Source: DASPWV01 sp046727855 (GTDB lineage Bacteria; Acidobacteriota; Vicinamibacteria; Vicinamibacterales; UBA2999). Taken from it: 46,086 bases of DNA. Position 1 is the stretch's first letter; every line of letters begins with the position of its first letter. The notes below the pieces were generated by a model that was not told the origin of the DNA, did no database searches, and saw only the letters and a list, made by a program, of their open reading frames with translations. Shown one piece after another: positions 25,060 to 32,750 of this stretch. Both the position numbers and the translations under genes were made by a program. The stretch is taken from positions 1-46,086 of the forward strand of contig JBKPDL010000050.1 in NCBI GenBank assembly GCA_046727855.1, read 5' to 3'.

Positions 25060-26352
25060 GTGACGCAGGAGACGCACAAGCTCGACCGAGTCATCGACCA
25101 CCCGGCGCGGACGGCGAGCGTCGTGAGGTTGATCGGGCCAGGACTCCTCGTCGCCGCCGCCGGAATTGGCGCCGGAGACATCGTCTCGGCCACGATGGCC
25201 TCGGCGTTTCATGGCCTCACGCTGTTGTGGGTGGTCGTTCTGGCGGCTCTGTTGAAAGGCGTCCTGAACGAAGGCATCGCCCGATGGCAGCTTGCCACCG
25301 ACATGACGGCAATCGAGGGATGGTCGCGCTATCTGCCGTGGTGGGTGCGCGTCTTCTTCGCTGCGTATTTGATCATCTGGACGGTCTCGGTGAGCGCCGC
25401 GCTGACGAGCGCATGCGGCCTGGGCATCGCGAACCTGACCCACGGTGTCGTCCCGCGACCCTGGGGCGCAATCGCGCATTCGATCGTCGGCGGCACACTG
25501 GTGCTCGTCGGCGGCTTCAGCGGCTTCGAAAAAGTGATGAAGGTGCTCATCACGACGATGTTCTTCGCGATCGTCGCGTGCGCCGTCCTGACGTTGTCCG
25601 ATCCGGCGGCCGTGCTCTACGGGCTCGTTGTTCCAAGAGTACCGAGCGGCGCCGGACCCTCCGTGCTGTCGGTGCTGGGCGGCATCGGCGGCTCGATCGC
25701 GATGCTGGCGTACAACTACTGGCTGCGCGAAGAGCGGATCCTTGGTGCCGAGTGGCTGCGCTTCGTCCGCATCGACGTCGCCATCGCGTACGTGTTTACG
25801 GCGCTGTTTGGCATCGCGATCATGATCGTGGGCAATCAGGCCTTTCACGTTCCGGGTGTCGAAATCACGAACGCGCAGGCCGTAACCAAGATGGCCGAGA
25901 CCCTCGACCGCATCATCGGCCCGGTAGGCTTCTACACGTACTCGATGGGGTTCTGGGCCGCTGTCTTTGCTTCGCTACTCGGAGTGTGGCAGAGCCTTCC
26001 GTACCTGTTTGCCGACTACTACGGTCTCATGCGGAATTATTCACGAGCGGAGCGTGAGCGCCTCACGATGGTGACGAGCACGCCGTATCGTTTGGCGCTG
26101 TTGTTCATCACCCTAGTACCGCTTCCCCTCGCCTTCATCGATCAGCCGCTCGTCATCGTCCGCACGTTCACCATCGTCGGCAGCTTCTTCATCCCATTCC
26201 TTGCGGCGACGCTTCTCTACTTGAATAACGTCCACATCCCGCAGGCGAGCGGTGTTCCCAGGAACTCCGCGCTGATCAATCTCGCGCTTGTACTCGCATT
26301 GATCGTGTTTGCGATCGTCGGTGCGTCCGAGTCGGGTCTATTGCGACGGTGA
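25060..26352 (+). CDS. Nramp-family transporter, divergent (no DPGN motif)
   Basis: A 430-residue polytopic membrane protein with about 11 membrane segments and Nramp-type order. TM1 reads LIGPGLLVAAAGIGAGD, where manganese/iron transporters have DPGN: here GAGD. TM6 reads GGSIAMLAYNYWLREE where the usual metal-binding MPHN would be, so Met is kept but His is lost. The family (natural resistance-associated macrophage protein) moves divalent metals with protons; loss of both metal motifs suggests a changed cation or substrate. GTG 25060 is the first start; the AAGGAG at 25034-25039 is about 20 bases away, so the true start is uncertain. No regulator adjacent. Confidence 0.85.
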   Translation: MTQETHKLDRVIDHPARTASVVRLIGPGLLVAAAGIGAGDIVSATMASAFHGLTLLWVVVLAALLKGVLNEGIARWQLATDMTAIEGWSRYLPWWVRVFFAAYLIIWTVSVSAALTSACGLGIANLTHGVVPRPWGAIAHSIVGGTLVLVGGFSGFEKVMKVLITTMFFAIVACAVLTLSDPAAVLYGLVVPRVPSGAGPSVLSVLGGIGGSIAMLAYNYWLREERILGAEWLRFVRIDVAIAYVFTALFGIAIMIVGNQAFHVPGVEITNAQAVTKMAETLDRIIGPVGFYTYSMGFWAAVFASLLGVWQSLPYLFADYYGLMRNYSRAERERLTMVTSTPYRLALLFITLVPLPLAFIDQPLVIVRTFTIVGSFFIPFLAATLLYLNNVHIPQASGVPRNSALINLALVLALIVFAIVGASESGLLRR

Positions 26353-26420
26353 CAGAACGCTACTGTTGCACGGCCGTCGCCTGCATCGCGCGGCGTTTCT
26401 CCTGCTCGATCTTGAAGTCG

Positions 26421-26792
26421 CTAGCGTTCTTTCTGCGCGTACTCGTCCGCTCCGAGAAAGTGCAGGGAGACATACACTTCGTCGCCAACGACCCAGCTGT
26501 CGTGTGGAATGGGCGGTATGTAGAAGAGCATTCCCGGACGCAGTTCCACCACACGACCGTCGTCGAAGGCGGCGGTAGCGACACCAGCGAGGACCAGGCC
26601 GATATGCTCGACCGGACATCGCGTGCGCCCAAGCGCAACGCCGACATGTTCGGACCATCTCCATCCCGGTTGATACGTCGCGCGGCCGAACGTCTGACCG
26701 GCGAGTCGAACCACTTCGAACCGGCCCTTCTCGAATTGCCGTACTTCATCGGGTTCCTCGAAGCGGCGCAGGATCACGTCCAGTGAGGTCAT
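26421..26792 (-). CDS. Cupin-domain protein, about 123 aa
   Basis: The cupin core is clear: GWRWSEHVGVAL- in motif 1 region, HIGLVLAGVATAAFDDGRVV as the central strands, and PGMLFYIPPIPHDSWVVGDE as motif 2, with PxxxHDSW supplying the metal-binding His. The length fits a single-domain cupin (small beta-barrel; possible dioxygenase, isomerase or ligand-binding role). ATG 26792 gives a natural start; GTG 26804 is an alternative. No ribosome binding site stands out. It faces the Nramp-like gene, 68 bases away, in a convergent arrangement. Confidence 0.8.
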   Translation of the reverse strand: MTSLDVILRRFEEPDEVRQFEKGRFEVVRLAGQTFGRATYQPGWRWSEHVGVALGRTRCPVEHIGLVLAGVATAAFDDGRVVELRPGMLFYIPPIPHDSWVVGDEVYVSLHFLGADEYAQKER

Positions 26793-27302
26793 CGTACCAA
26801 CCACACTATTCGCAGAGACTCCGCGATGTCGAGCCGTCGCGAATGTCCAAACTCGAGCGATGAGCTGTGCCTGATATCCTCTGCAGGGCGAAGTTCATCT
26901 TTCCAAACGACGAGAACGTCTACATGCACGGCACGCCGGCGCCGCAGCTCTTTTCGCGGCCCCGCTGCGTCGGGCGAAAGGTTCAGCAGCATTTCGATCA
27001 ACATTCGATTGGCAACCTCCTGCGCCACATTGCGCAAGCCTTCGTTGAGGCGTAGTGTACGAAGATCGTCGCGCGATTCGACGAGCGCTCGAGATGCTCA
27101 TCTGTTCGAGCTCGAGTCGTCGCAGTCAGTCTGAGCAGCGGCCGGAAATCAACCGGAGCGTGACTTCTGCGGACTTTCGCGAGGCACAGCGCGCCGCGGG
27201 CACCTCGGCTGCAACGTCTGAACGTCCGGCGCACGCATCCGCGTCTGCCACGACGGACGATGCTCGTTGACGCGTGACGTGCGGTGGCACAGGGGGTTGA
27301 CC
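26793..27302. other. Gene-poor stretch with one protein fragment
   Basis: About 500 bases. It contains the L,D-transpeptidase fragment listed separately at 26867-26965; downstream, open frames are Ser/Arg-rich and unconvincing on both strands. An AGGGGG at 27291-27296 belongs to the following zinc-ribbon gene. Confidence 0.4.
26867..26965 (+). pseudogene. Fragment of an L,D-transpeptidase (YkuD) domain
   Basis: The 33-codon piece reads CRAKFIFPNDENVYMHGTPA then PQLFSRPR. This matches the strand pair before the catalytic motif in YkuD-type L,D-transpeptidases (GRxKFxFPNxxxVYLHGTPxxxLFxxxxRxxSHGCIR). The catalytic SHGCxR itself is missing: right after SRPR the sequence changes. An internal fragment left by deletion. 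Confidence 0.6.
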
Positions 27303-27467
27303 ATGCCAGTCTACGAATTCGTCTGCCGCGATTGTGACAAAACGTTCGAGGTGGTCCGACCAATCTCGGAGGCGTCGTCCGCCACCGTCACCTGCACTCA
27401 CTGCGGGAGCAGCAAAGTCGAGCGGATCTGGAGCACCGTGTACGCGGTGACTGCGAAGAAGAGCTGA
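27303..27467 (+). CDS. FmdB-type zinc-ribbon protein, 54 aa
   Basis: ATG 27303 follows AGGGGG (27291-27296). The product begins MPVYEFVCRDCDKTFEVVRP and continues with TCTHCGSSKVERIWSTV. These are the two CxxC pairs of the FmdB-like regulatory ribbon, a small zinc-binding protein first seen as a putative formamidase-regulator component. Family length (50-110 residues) is met. Function unclear; may act in transcription or as a chaperone-like zinc protein. The next gene starts 11 bases downstream on the same strand. Confidence 0.85.
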   Translation: MPVYEFVCRDCDKTFEVVRPISEASSATVTCTHCGSSKVERIWSTVYAVTAKKS

Positions 27468-27477
27468 AGCCAGGCAT

Positions 27478-27750
27478 GTGACGGGAGCCTCGCTTCGAGT
27501 TGACGTGGAGTGCTATGCCGGGCACCGCGGCGAAGAAACGCCGCGACGCTTCGGACTCGCTGGGGCCAGGATCGAAATCGCTGAGGTAATCGACTGCTGG
27601 CTGGATCCGGATCACCGGTACTTCAAGGTACGGGACGGCCACGGAGATATTTACATCCTGCGCAACGACGTCGCTTCGGATCGGTGGGAACTCACGTTCT
27701 TCCGACGGAGCGCGAATGGCGTGAGGCCGTCTTCATCAGCGGACGATTGA
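27478..27750 (+). CDS. Hypothetical protein, 90 aa
   Basis: Starts at GTG 27478, 10 bases after the FmdB-like stop, so likely in the same transcription unit. The product is strand-rich and aromatic (LRVDVECYAGHRGEETPRRF; AEVIDCWLDPDHRYFKVRDG; GDIYILRNDVASDRWELTFF), a pattern seen in small unknown proteins in several phyla and suggestive of a compact beta-barrel. The last 15 residues are Ser-rich and may be disordered. No signal peptide. Function unknown. Confidence 0.65.
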   Translation: MTGASLRVDVECYAGHRGEETPRRFGLAGARIEIAEVIDCWLDPDHRYFKVRDGHGDIYILRNDVASDRWELTFFRRSANGVRPSSSADD

Positions 27751-27802
27751 GATCGGTGGTGAGCGTCGCAAAACTGCAACGTGACGCGGCAGCGGGTGCT
27801 GA

Positions 27803-30073
27803 TCACAGCCGAACGTCAACTGGCTTGCCGTCATAGACAAGACGGCGCGACGCTTTTTCTCCCGCCAGGCGTACCTCGATCGCGCGGTTCTGTGGCGGCA
27901 GAAATCGAGCGCCCTGCGCGAGGCGCATCGTGAAACGCCGGATCGTATCCGTCCACGTCATCGCGAGCCGCATCCACTCGCCTTGGCGGAAGTCGAACGT
28001 CCTCCCGTCGTCTTCGTACAGATCGAAAGCGCCGTCGGCGCCAGGGTAGATCGTGACGGTCAGCGGACCATTCACCGGTTCATCGACGTACTGTTTGACC
28101 GGTCCGAACGGCAGAATCGCGCCGGCGCGGACGTGCAACGGCATGGTTTCGAGATCGACAGAACGTTCGATCTCGCGGCCGCCCTCCACTCGTTGCTCGG
28201 TCCAGAAATCGAACCACAGGCCTCGTGGCAGATACAGACGCCGGCTCGTTGCACCTTTCTCCACCACGGGTGAGACGAGCATGTCGCGTCCCCACAAAAA
28301 CTGACCGCCGCGTGCGGCGGCTTGCGGGTCGTCGGGATAGTGCAGCCACAACGCGCGCATCAGGGGCAGTCCGGTCTCGGTGCATTCACGCGCGGCCGTG
28401 TAGGTGTAGGGCAGCATGCGATACCGCAGCTCGAGATACTTCCTCACGATCGGCTCGACGTCCGGATTATTGAGCTCGCTTGGATCAGGATCGGCCGCGC
28501 CGCCCGTGTAGCTGCGAATCTCCGAGGGTCCAAGCTTGCCGGTGTTCCATCCCCACGGCAGCCGCAGATGCCAGTTGCGGCCATGGGCGCGGAACAGGGG
28601 ACAGAAAGTGCCGAATTGAAACCACCGCACGTGCAGTTCACCGGTGTACTCGGCTGTCGGCACGAAGCCGCCGATGTCGGTGCCCCAGAACGGAACGCCT
28701 GAAAGTCCGGTATTGACCGCAACCGGCACGTGCGTCTTCAACGTCTCCCACGTCGTGTAGACATCGCCGGACCAAAGGAACGCGGCGTAGCGCTGCATGC
28801 CCGCGTAGCCGTTGCGATGAAGCGCAAACGGACGCTCGTTCGGCCGATAGAGCTGCGGCCCTTCCCCGTACATGCGAATGCGCGCGAGCCGCGACGCGGC
28901 GTCCAGGCCATCGCCTTGATCCGGCCACATGCCGTCGACGCCGAGATCGTAGAGCGGCTTGTGATATGGCCAGTAGCACGGCACAGCGCGATCGTCGGGC
29001 CAGCGATCGTCGGCCGTGCGGCCACTCGGTACCGCCTTATCGGGCGTGCACGGCTCGTTCACCTTGCCACTCATTCGCCGTCCTTCGATGACAACGTGCA
29101 ACACGACTTTGTAGTGCTGGGCGTGGAGCTCGTCGATCATGCGCATGGGATCCGGGAAGTTCTCCGTCTTCCACGCAAACTCACCGTTGCGCGTGTTCCA
29201 TCCCGAGGGCGTGAATTCGGTCCCGAGATAGATCAGCGCATCGCACGGCAGCTTCTTTTCGCGAAACGTGCGCGCGACCCACATCACTTCCTCGGGACCG
29301 GCGAGCGTTCTATGCGATTGCATGTAACCGAAGGCCCACAATGGCGGCAGTTGCGCAAATCCGGTGATGCGCGCGTATTCGCGCATGATGGTCTTCGGAT
29401 CACGCGATGCGACAACGAACACATCGAGGGGCAGCGCCGCATCCGCGGGCGTGAGCGTTCCCTGCTGACCTGTCAGATCGAACGCGCCGAGCGGATGATG
29501 AATGTAGATGCCCCAGCCATCGGTGCTGACAAGCCACTGGATCGGAACGCGCCCGCCGTGCGTGCGCAGCTGGTATCCGCCCTGGCCGTTGCGGTTCGTG
29601 TAGGTTGAACCCTTCCGATCGAATTGCGGACCGCCTTCGCCGAAGCCGAGAAGCGGCCCCTTGCCGAGAACGAAAGCTATCGTCGGCGCCGCGGCATCAA
29701 GCACCAGTCGTTGAATCGTTTCGCCCTTCACTGTTTCCACGTGCAGCGTCGGCGGACCCGCCGTGAACCGGACCGTCAAATTCCCAGCCCGCACCGTCGC
29801 GAACTCGGTACGATGACGCCCAATTGCACGGCCCTCTGCCGCAGCAACTAACGCGCCGTCATCAGGCAGGGCCTGCCCACTATCGCCGTCAATCGGCATC
29901 ACCGTCATGCGCACGGTGTCGGAGCTGACGGCCGCGATCGCGATCTCGATCGGCCTCCCGGCGGCAACGATCGGCGAAGCCTGACCACGAAGGATCGCTG
30001 GCGCGAGGACGACCCCCGCCCCCGCCGTTGCGAGCTGTTTCAGCGCGACACGACGCGCGACAGGCGTGGACAT
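27803..30073 (-). CDS. Glycoside hydrolase family 31 (alpha-glucosidase/alpha-xylosidase type), exported
   Basis: A 756-residue protein whose N-terminus (VARRVALKQLATAGAGVVLA) has twin Arg and a hydrophobic core ending in a Tat- or Sec-like signal. The GH31 features are present: the Trp-rich substrate region (PPLWAFGYMQSHRTL), the nucleophile strand VDGMWPDQGDGLD (Asp in WPDQ), the acid/base region WSGDVYTTWETL, and the SGVPFWGTDIGGF motif. C-terminal beta-sandwich domains end with VRLAG-rich strands. It acts as a retaining exo-alpha-glycosidase on maltose-, isomaltose- or xyloside-type ends; exact specificity is not readable. Minus strand, divergent from the peptide gene at 30134 with only 60 bases between. 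Confidence 0.88.
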   Translation of the reverse strand: MSTPVARRVALKQLATAGAGVVLAPAILRGQASPIVAAGRPIEIAIAAVSSDTVRMTVMPIDGDSGQALPDDGALVAAAEGRAIGRHRTEFATVRAGNLTVRFTAGPPTLHVETVKGETIQRLVLDAAAPTIAFVLGKGPLLGFGEGGPQFDRKGSTYTNRNGQGGYQLRTHGGRVPIQWLVSTDGWGIYIHHPLGAFDLTGQQGTLTPADAALPLDVFVVASRDPKTIMREYARITGFAQLPPLWAFGYMQSHRTLAGPEEVMWVARTFREKKLPCDALIYLGTEFTPSGWNTRNGEFAWKTENFPDPMRMIDELHAQHYKVVLHVVIEGRRMSGKVNEPCTPDKAVPSGRTADDRWPDDRAVPCYWPYHKPLYDLGVDGMWPDQGDGLDAASRLARIRMYGEGPQLYRPNERPFALHRNGYAGMQRYAAFLWSGDVYTTWETLKTHVPVAVNTGLSGVPFWGTDIGGFVPTAEYTGELHVRWFQFGTFCPLFRAHGRNWHLRLPWGWNTGKLGPSEIRSYTGGAADPDPSELNNPDVEPIVRKYLELRYRMLPYTYTAARECTETGLPLMRALWLHYPDDPQAAARGGQFLWGRDMLVSPVVEKGATSRRLYLPRGLWFDFWTEQRVEGGREIERSVDLETMPLHVRAGAILPFGPVKQYVDEPVNGPLTVTIYPGADGAFDLYEDDGRTFDFRQGEWMRLAMTWTDTIRRFTMRLAQGARFLPPQNRAIEVRLAGEKASRRLVYDGKPVDVRL

Positions 30074-30104
30074 GCGCGCATCCTAACGTTCGCTTCAACC
30101 GCAT

Positions 30105-30110
30105 TACAAT
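30105..30110 (+). promoter_or_regulatory. Possible -10 element of the precursor gene
   Basis: TACAAT at 30105-30110 lies 24 bases before the ATG of the peptide gene and matches a sigma-70 -10 box well. No good -35 was found at the normal distance (the upstream bases fall in the start of the GH31 gene), so this promoter is tentative. Confidence 0.35.
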
Positions 30111-30120
30111 GCCCCAGACG

Positions 30121-30127
30121 AAAGGAG
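30121..30127 (+). promoter_or_regulatory. Strong ribosome binding site of the precursor-like gene
   Basis: AAAGGAG, 6 bases before ATG 30134. Near-perfect complement to the 3' end of 16S rRNA, better than that of most genes here, and fixes the start. Confidence 0.7.
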
Positions 30128-30133
30128 ACCACG

Positions 30134-30469
30134 ATGGCGAAGAAAGGTTCTGGACGCGGCTGGGTTGGAAAAACCAAGGCGGCGCGGGCGCGCACGTCGG
30201 CGAAGAAGAGTGTTAGAAAGGTCACCACGCCCTCCGCCGTCGCGGAGCAGGCGAGCCGAATCGTCAAGGAAGCTGCCGCCAAGCAGCGCATCGTTATTTC
30301 GCTGACCGAGGAGCAGTTCGAAGAGCTGGCGCGAAACCTCAGACCAGAGGGCAACGGGACATTCGATCCACGCAAGCCGTTCCAGATTGAGTTCGAAGCC
30401 GGCACCCGGGTCAAGTCGCGATTGCCGGTCGCAAGCTGCGCGTTCTGGAGCGACAGCTGCTGCGTCTGA
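30134..30469 (+). CDS. Candidate ribosomal-peptide (RiPP-like) precursor, 111 aa
   Basis: No family recognised. Residues 1-30 are Lys/Arg/Ala-rich (MAKKGSGRGWVGKTKAARAR), residues 35-50 an Ala/Glu helix, and residues 53-70 an amphipathic ISLTEEQFEELARNL helix. Residues 76-90 are FDPRKPFQIEFEAGT. The last 12 residues, ASCAFWSDSCCV, hold three Cys and two Ser plus Phe/Trp and differ sharply from the rest: a leader-plus-core layout. The downstream gene, 6 bases away, is a SagB-type dehydrogenase, the enzyme class that oxidises azolines to azoles on Cys/Ser of peptides. Together this suggests a modified peptide, but it could also be a small Cys-tailed DNA- or metal-binding protein. No double-Gly cleavage site. 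Confidence 0.55.
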   Translation: MAKKGSGRGWVGKTKAARARTSAKKSVRKVTTPSAVAEQASRIVKEAAAKQRIVISLTEEQFEELARNLRPEGNGTFDPRKPFQIEFEAGTRVKSRLPVASCAFWSDSCCV

Positions 30470-30475
30470 ACCTTC

Positions 30476-31540
30476 ATGTCTCCCCGGCCGCGTCGTGTTC
30501 GTCGCGCGAGCTGTCTCGTCGCGTTCTGGGAACACGACGCGCTCATCGTTGTCAACTACCTCACCGGCCGAGAGACGGTTCTGCCGACGCCTGTGGCATC
30601 GGTCTTGAGTCGTCTCGATGGTTATATTGCGTTCGACGCGCTCAACCGCCAACTCGCCGGCGTTCCGCGCGCGAACTCGCTGCTAGGTCGTCTGATTGCT
30701 CAGGATCTGCTGCTCACCGAGGAGTCCCCGATCGACGTTCGTGACCGGCTGTTAGCTACTTCGTGGGAATGGGGACCGAGCGCGCGCTTTTTTCATTTCG
30801 CGACGCAGCGCGTTCCTTACGAATCAGATCCCATAGAGGGACGCGGACGTCTGGCGGAGCATGCCAGGCGAGTGCCGCCGCCTTCTCCTTATAAGGAATT
30901 CGGTTCTGCCATTCCTCTGCCGGGCAGCTTCGCGGAGCAGAATGGTGAGTTCTGGGATGTGCTGCGCCGGCGACGAACATTGCGTCGGTGTCAGCGAGCG
31001 CCAATCAGTCACGAGATGCTCGGGCAAGTGCTGCTCTGGACGTGGGGCGAGACACGACGCATCGACAATCCCGACCTCGGTTCGTATCTGCTCAAGACGT
31101 CGCCGTCCGGCGGTGCGCGCCATCCAATTGAGGTGTACCCATTCGTGCGCCGGGTCACTGGCGTCAAACCCGGCATATACCACTATTCAGTCAAGCAGCA
31201 CGCGCTCGAGTATCTACGGGCGCCGCTTTCAGCACGTCAGCTGGTGAAGCTTCTCGCAAATCAACCGTGGGTCCGTGACGCCGCCGTCGTGTTTTTCATG
31301 ACCGCGGTCGTCGAGCGCAGCATGTGGAAGTACAAACACGAACACGCGTATCGCGTGTTGCTGCTCGATGCCGGTCACCTCGGTCAGACGTTTCATCTCG
31401 TCTGCACGAAGCTGGGACTTGCCCCGTTCACGTCGTCAGCCAAGCAGGACGACGCGATCGAGCGTGTTCTGGGCATCGACGGTGTCCGGGAAATCTCTCT
31501 TTACGCCGCTGCTACGGGGATTCCGGCTTCACAGGAGTGA
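30476..31540 (+). CDS. SagB/ThcOx-type FMN dehydrogenase with N-terminal helical domain
   Basis: A 354-residue protein. Residues 20-85 (ALIVVNYLTGRETVLP ... LLGRLIAQDLLLTEESP) look like a small winged-helix-type domain, possibly a peptide-recognition element. Residues 155-350 are the nitroreductase-fold SagB domain: an FMN phosphate-binding RRRRTLRRC (165-172), the signature TSPSGGARHPIEVY (208-221), KPGIYHYSVKQHALE, and the C-terminal LLLDAGHLGQTFHLVCTKLG- region. Such enzymes oxidise thiazoline/oxazoline rings in RiPP pathways, normally beside a YcaO cyclodehydratase; none is visible here. ATG 30476 is 6 bases after the precursor stop, so co-translation is likely. Confidence 0.85.
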   Translation: MSPRPRRVRRASCLVAFWEHDALIVVNYLTGRETVLPTPVASVLSRLDGYIAFDALNRQLAGVPRANSLLGRLIAQDLLLTEESPIDVRDRLLATSWEWGPSARFFHFATQRVPYESDPIEGRGRLAEHARRVPPPSPYKEFGSAIPLPGSFAEQNGEFWDVLRRRRTLRRCQRAPISHEMLGQVLLWTWGETRRIDNPDLGSYLLKTSPSGGARHPIEVYPFVRRVTGVKPGIYHYSVKQHALEYLRAPLSARQLVKLLANQPWVRDAAVVFFMTAVVERSMWKYKHEHAYRVLLLDAGHLGQTFHLVCTKLGLAPFTSSAKQDDAIERVLGIDGVREISLYAAATGIPASQE

Positions 31541-31560
31541 ATGCTGGAAATTTTCCCCTC

Positions 31561-31624
31561 TCAGCAATCAGCTCTCAACGAGAGAAGACAGCTGAAAGCC
31601 GACAACCGGGAGCTGATAGCTGAC
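31561..31624. repeat. Iterated AGCTGA/AGCCGA-type repeat, copy 1
   Basis: Directly after the SagB-type gene: words of the kind CAGCTGAAAGCC, GAGCTGATAGCTGAC and ATCAGCTCTCA follow each other. A longer, related stretch with the same GCTGTCAGCTATCAGC / GCTGAAAGC words lies at 33991-34115. Low-complexity, non-coding. Confidence 0.6.
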
Positions 31625-31642
31625 GGCGTTCACCGGCACCAC

Positions 31643-31754
31643 CTAGCCAAGGGCCCTGCCCTTGATATCCGGCTAACTCCGCGGCCCTTGGCTAGTGACC
31701 GTTATGCGGGTCCACAACGCGTACAACATTCACGTCTGCGGCCGCATAGCGGTC
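31643..31754. repeat. Rearranged copy of the 51-bp element, with two inverted repeats
   Basis: CTAGCCAAGGGCC (31643-31655) and GGCCCTTGGCTAG (31683-31695) form a perfect 13-bp inverted repeat. Next to it, GACCGTTATGCGG (31697-31709) and CCGCATAGCGGTC (31742-31754) form a second, one mismatch. Between them GCGTACAACATTCACGTCTG matches, inverted, the middle of the element at 9961-10011. So the same building blocks appear twice in the window, 21.7 kb apart, in different order and orientation. Confidence 0.75.
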
Positions 31755-31792
31755 TAACCGGCCTGTTCGCTCGCGCAGTATGATCGGCGAGC

Positions 31793-32587
31793 GTGGAAGT
31801 CCACCTCATAGATGGCACCTACGAACTGTTCCGTCATTACTATGCGCTTCCGTCGAAGAAAGACGCGCAGGGCCGGGAGATTGCTGCCGTCGAGGGCGTG
31901 CTTGGGTCGATCCGGGGGTTGTTGAACGCGGGCGCCACGCACGTTGGCGTGGCCACCGACAAAGTGATCGAGTCGTTTCGGAACGACCTTTGGCCGTACT
32001 ACAAGACGGGCGACGGCATCGATCCGGATCTCCTGGTGCAATTCCCACTGCTCGAAGAAGCACTGGCGGCGTTCGGCATCAAAGTCTGGCCGATGGTGGA
32101 GTTTGAAGCTGACGATGCGCTTGCCGCCGCGGCGGCGAAGGCGGCGCTTGATGGGCGCGTTGACCGGGTGGTGATTTGCACGCCAGACAAAGATCTCGCG
32201 CAGGCGGTGCGCGGCACGCGCGTGGTGCAGCTCAATCGGCGCACGCGGACCGTGTATGACGAAGCCGGTGTCGTCGCCAAGTTTGGTGTGCCGCCAGTGT
32301 CGATACCCGATTACCTGGCGCTCGTCGGCGACGCGGCCGACGGGTATCCTGGCCTTCCAGGCTGGGGCGCGAAATCGACGGCGGCGGTCCTGACGCGGTT
32401 CGGGCACCTGGAAGCGATCCCGGAAGACTCCAAGATCTGGAACGTCAACGCGTTCAACGCTGGGGCACTGGCGGCAACGCTCATACGCGAGCGCGAACGC
32501 GCCTTGCTTTTCCGCGACCTGGCAACGCTCCGTACGAACATCGACGTGTTCGATTCGGTCGATGAGCTTTGCTGGAGGCGGGCCTGA
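31793..32587 (+). CDS. 5'-3' exonuclease (FEN/PolA-N-like), 264 aa
   Basis: A stand-alone flap-endonuclease-like domain as found at the N-terminus of DNA polymerase I. Visible features: LIDGTYELFRHYYALP (first Asp of the active site), VATDKVIESFRNDLWPYYKT- (arch/loop region), FEADDALAAAAAKAAL (metal-binding Asp pair) and VVICTPDKDLAQAVRG (second Asp cluster). The helix-hairpin-helix section is DYLALVGDAADGYPGLPGWG-AKSTAAVL. It would remove RNA primers or flaps in replication and repair. GTG 31793 is the first start; no ribosome binding site was seen. The length is normal for small bacterial FENs. Confidence 0.88.
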   Translation: MEVHLIDGTYELFRHYYALPSKKDAQGREIAAVEGVLGSIRGLLNAGATHVGVATDKVIESFRNDLWPYYKTGDGIDPDLLVQFPLLEEALAAFGIKVWPMVEFEADDALAAAAAKAALDGRVDRVVICTPDKDLAQAVRGTRVVQLNRRTRTVYDEAGVVAKFGVPPVSIPDYLALVGDAADGYPGLPGWGAKSTAAVLTRFGHLEAIPEDSKIWNVNAFNAGALAATLIRERERALLFRDLATLRTNIDVFDSVDELCWRRA

Positions 32588-32750
32588 AGCTGCGCTGCTA
32601 CCTACGCGAAGTCCGCGCGTTGTCGCTCTGCCGAGCCGATTTCCTCGGCGCGAGCGCCCTGCGTAGCGTGGCGGCGGCGCAACGTCGTGTAGCTCCGGCG
32701 CAAAGACGTCGTGACGATTTGTTAAACGCGTTTTGCTAGAGTACGCGGCT

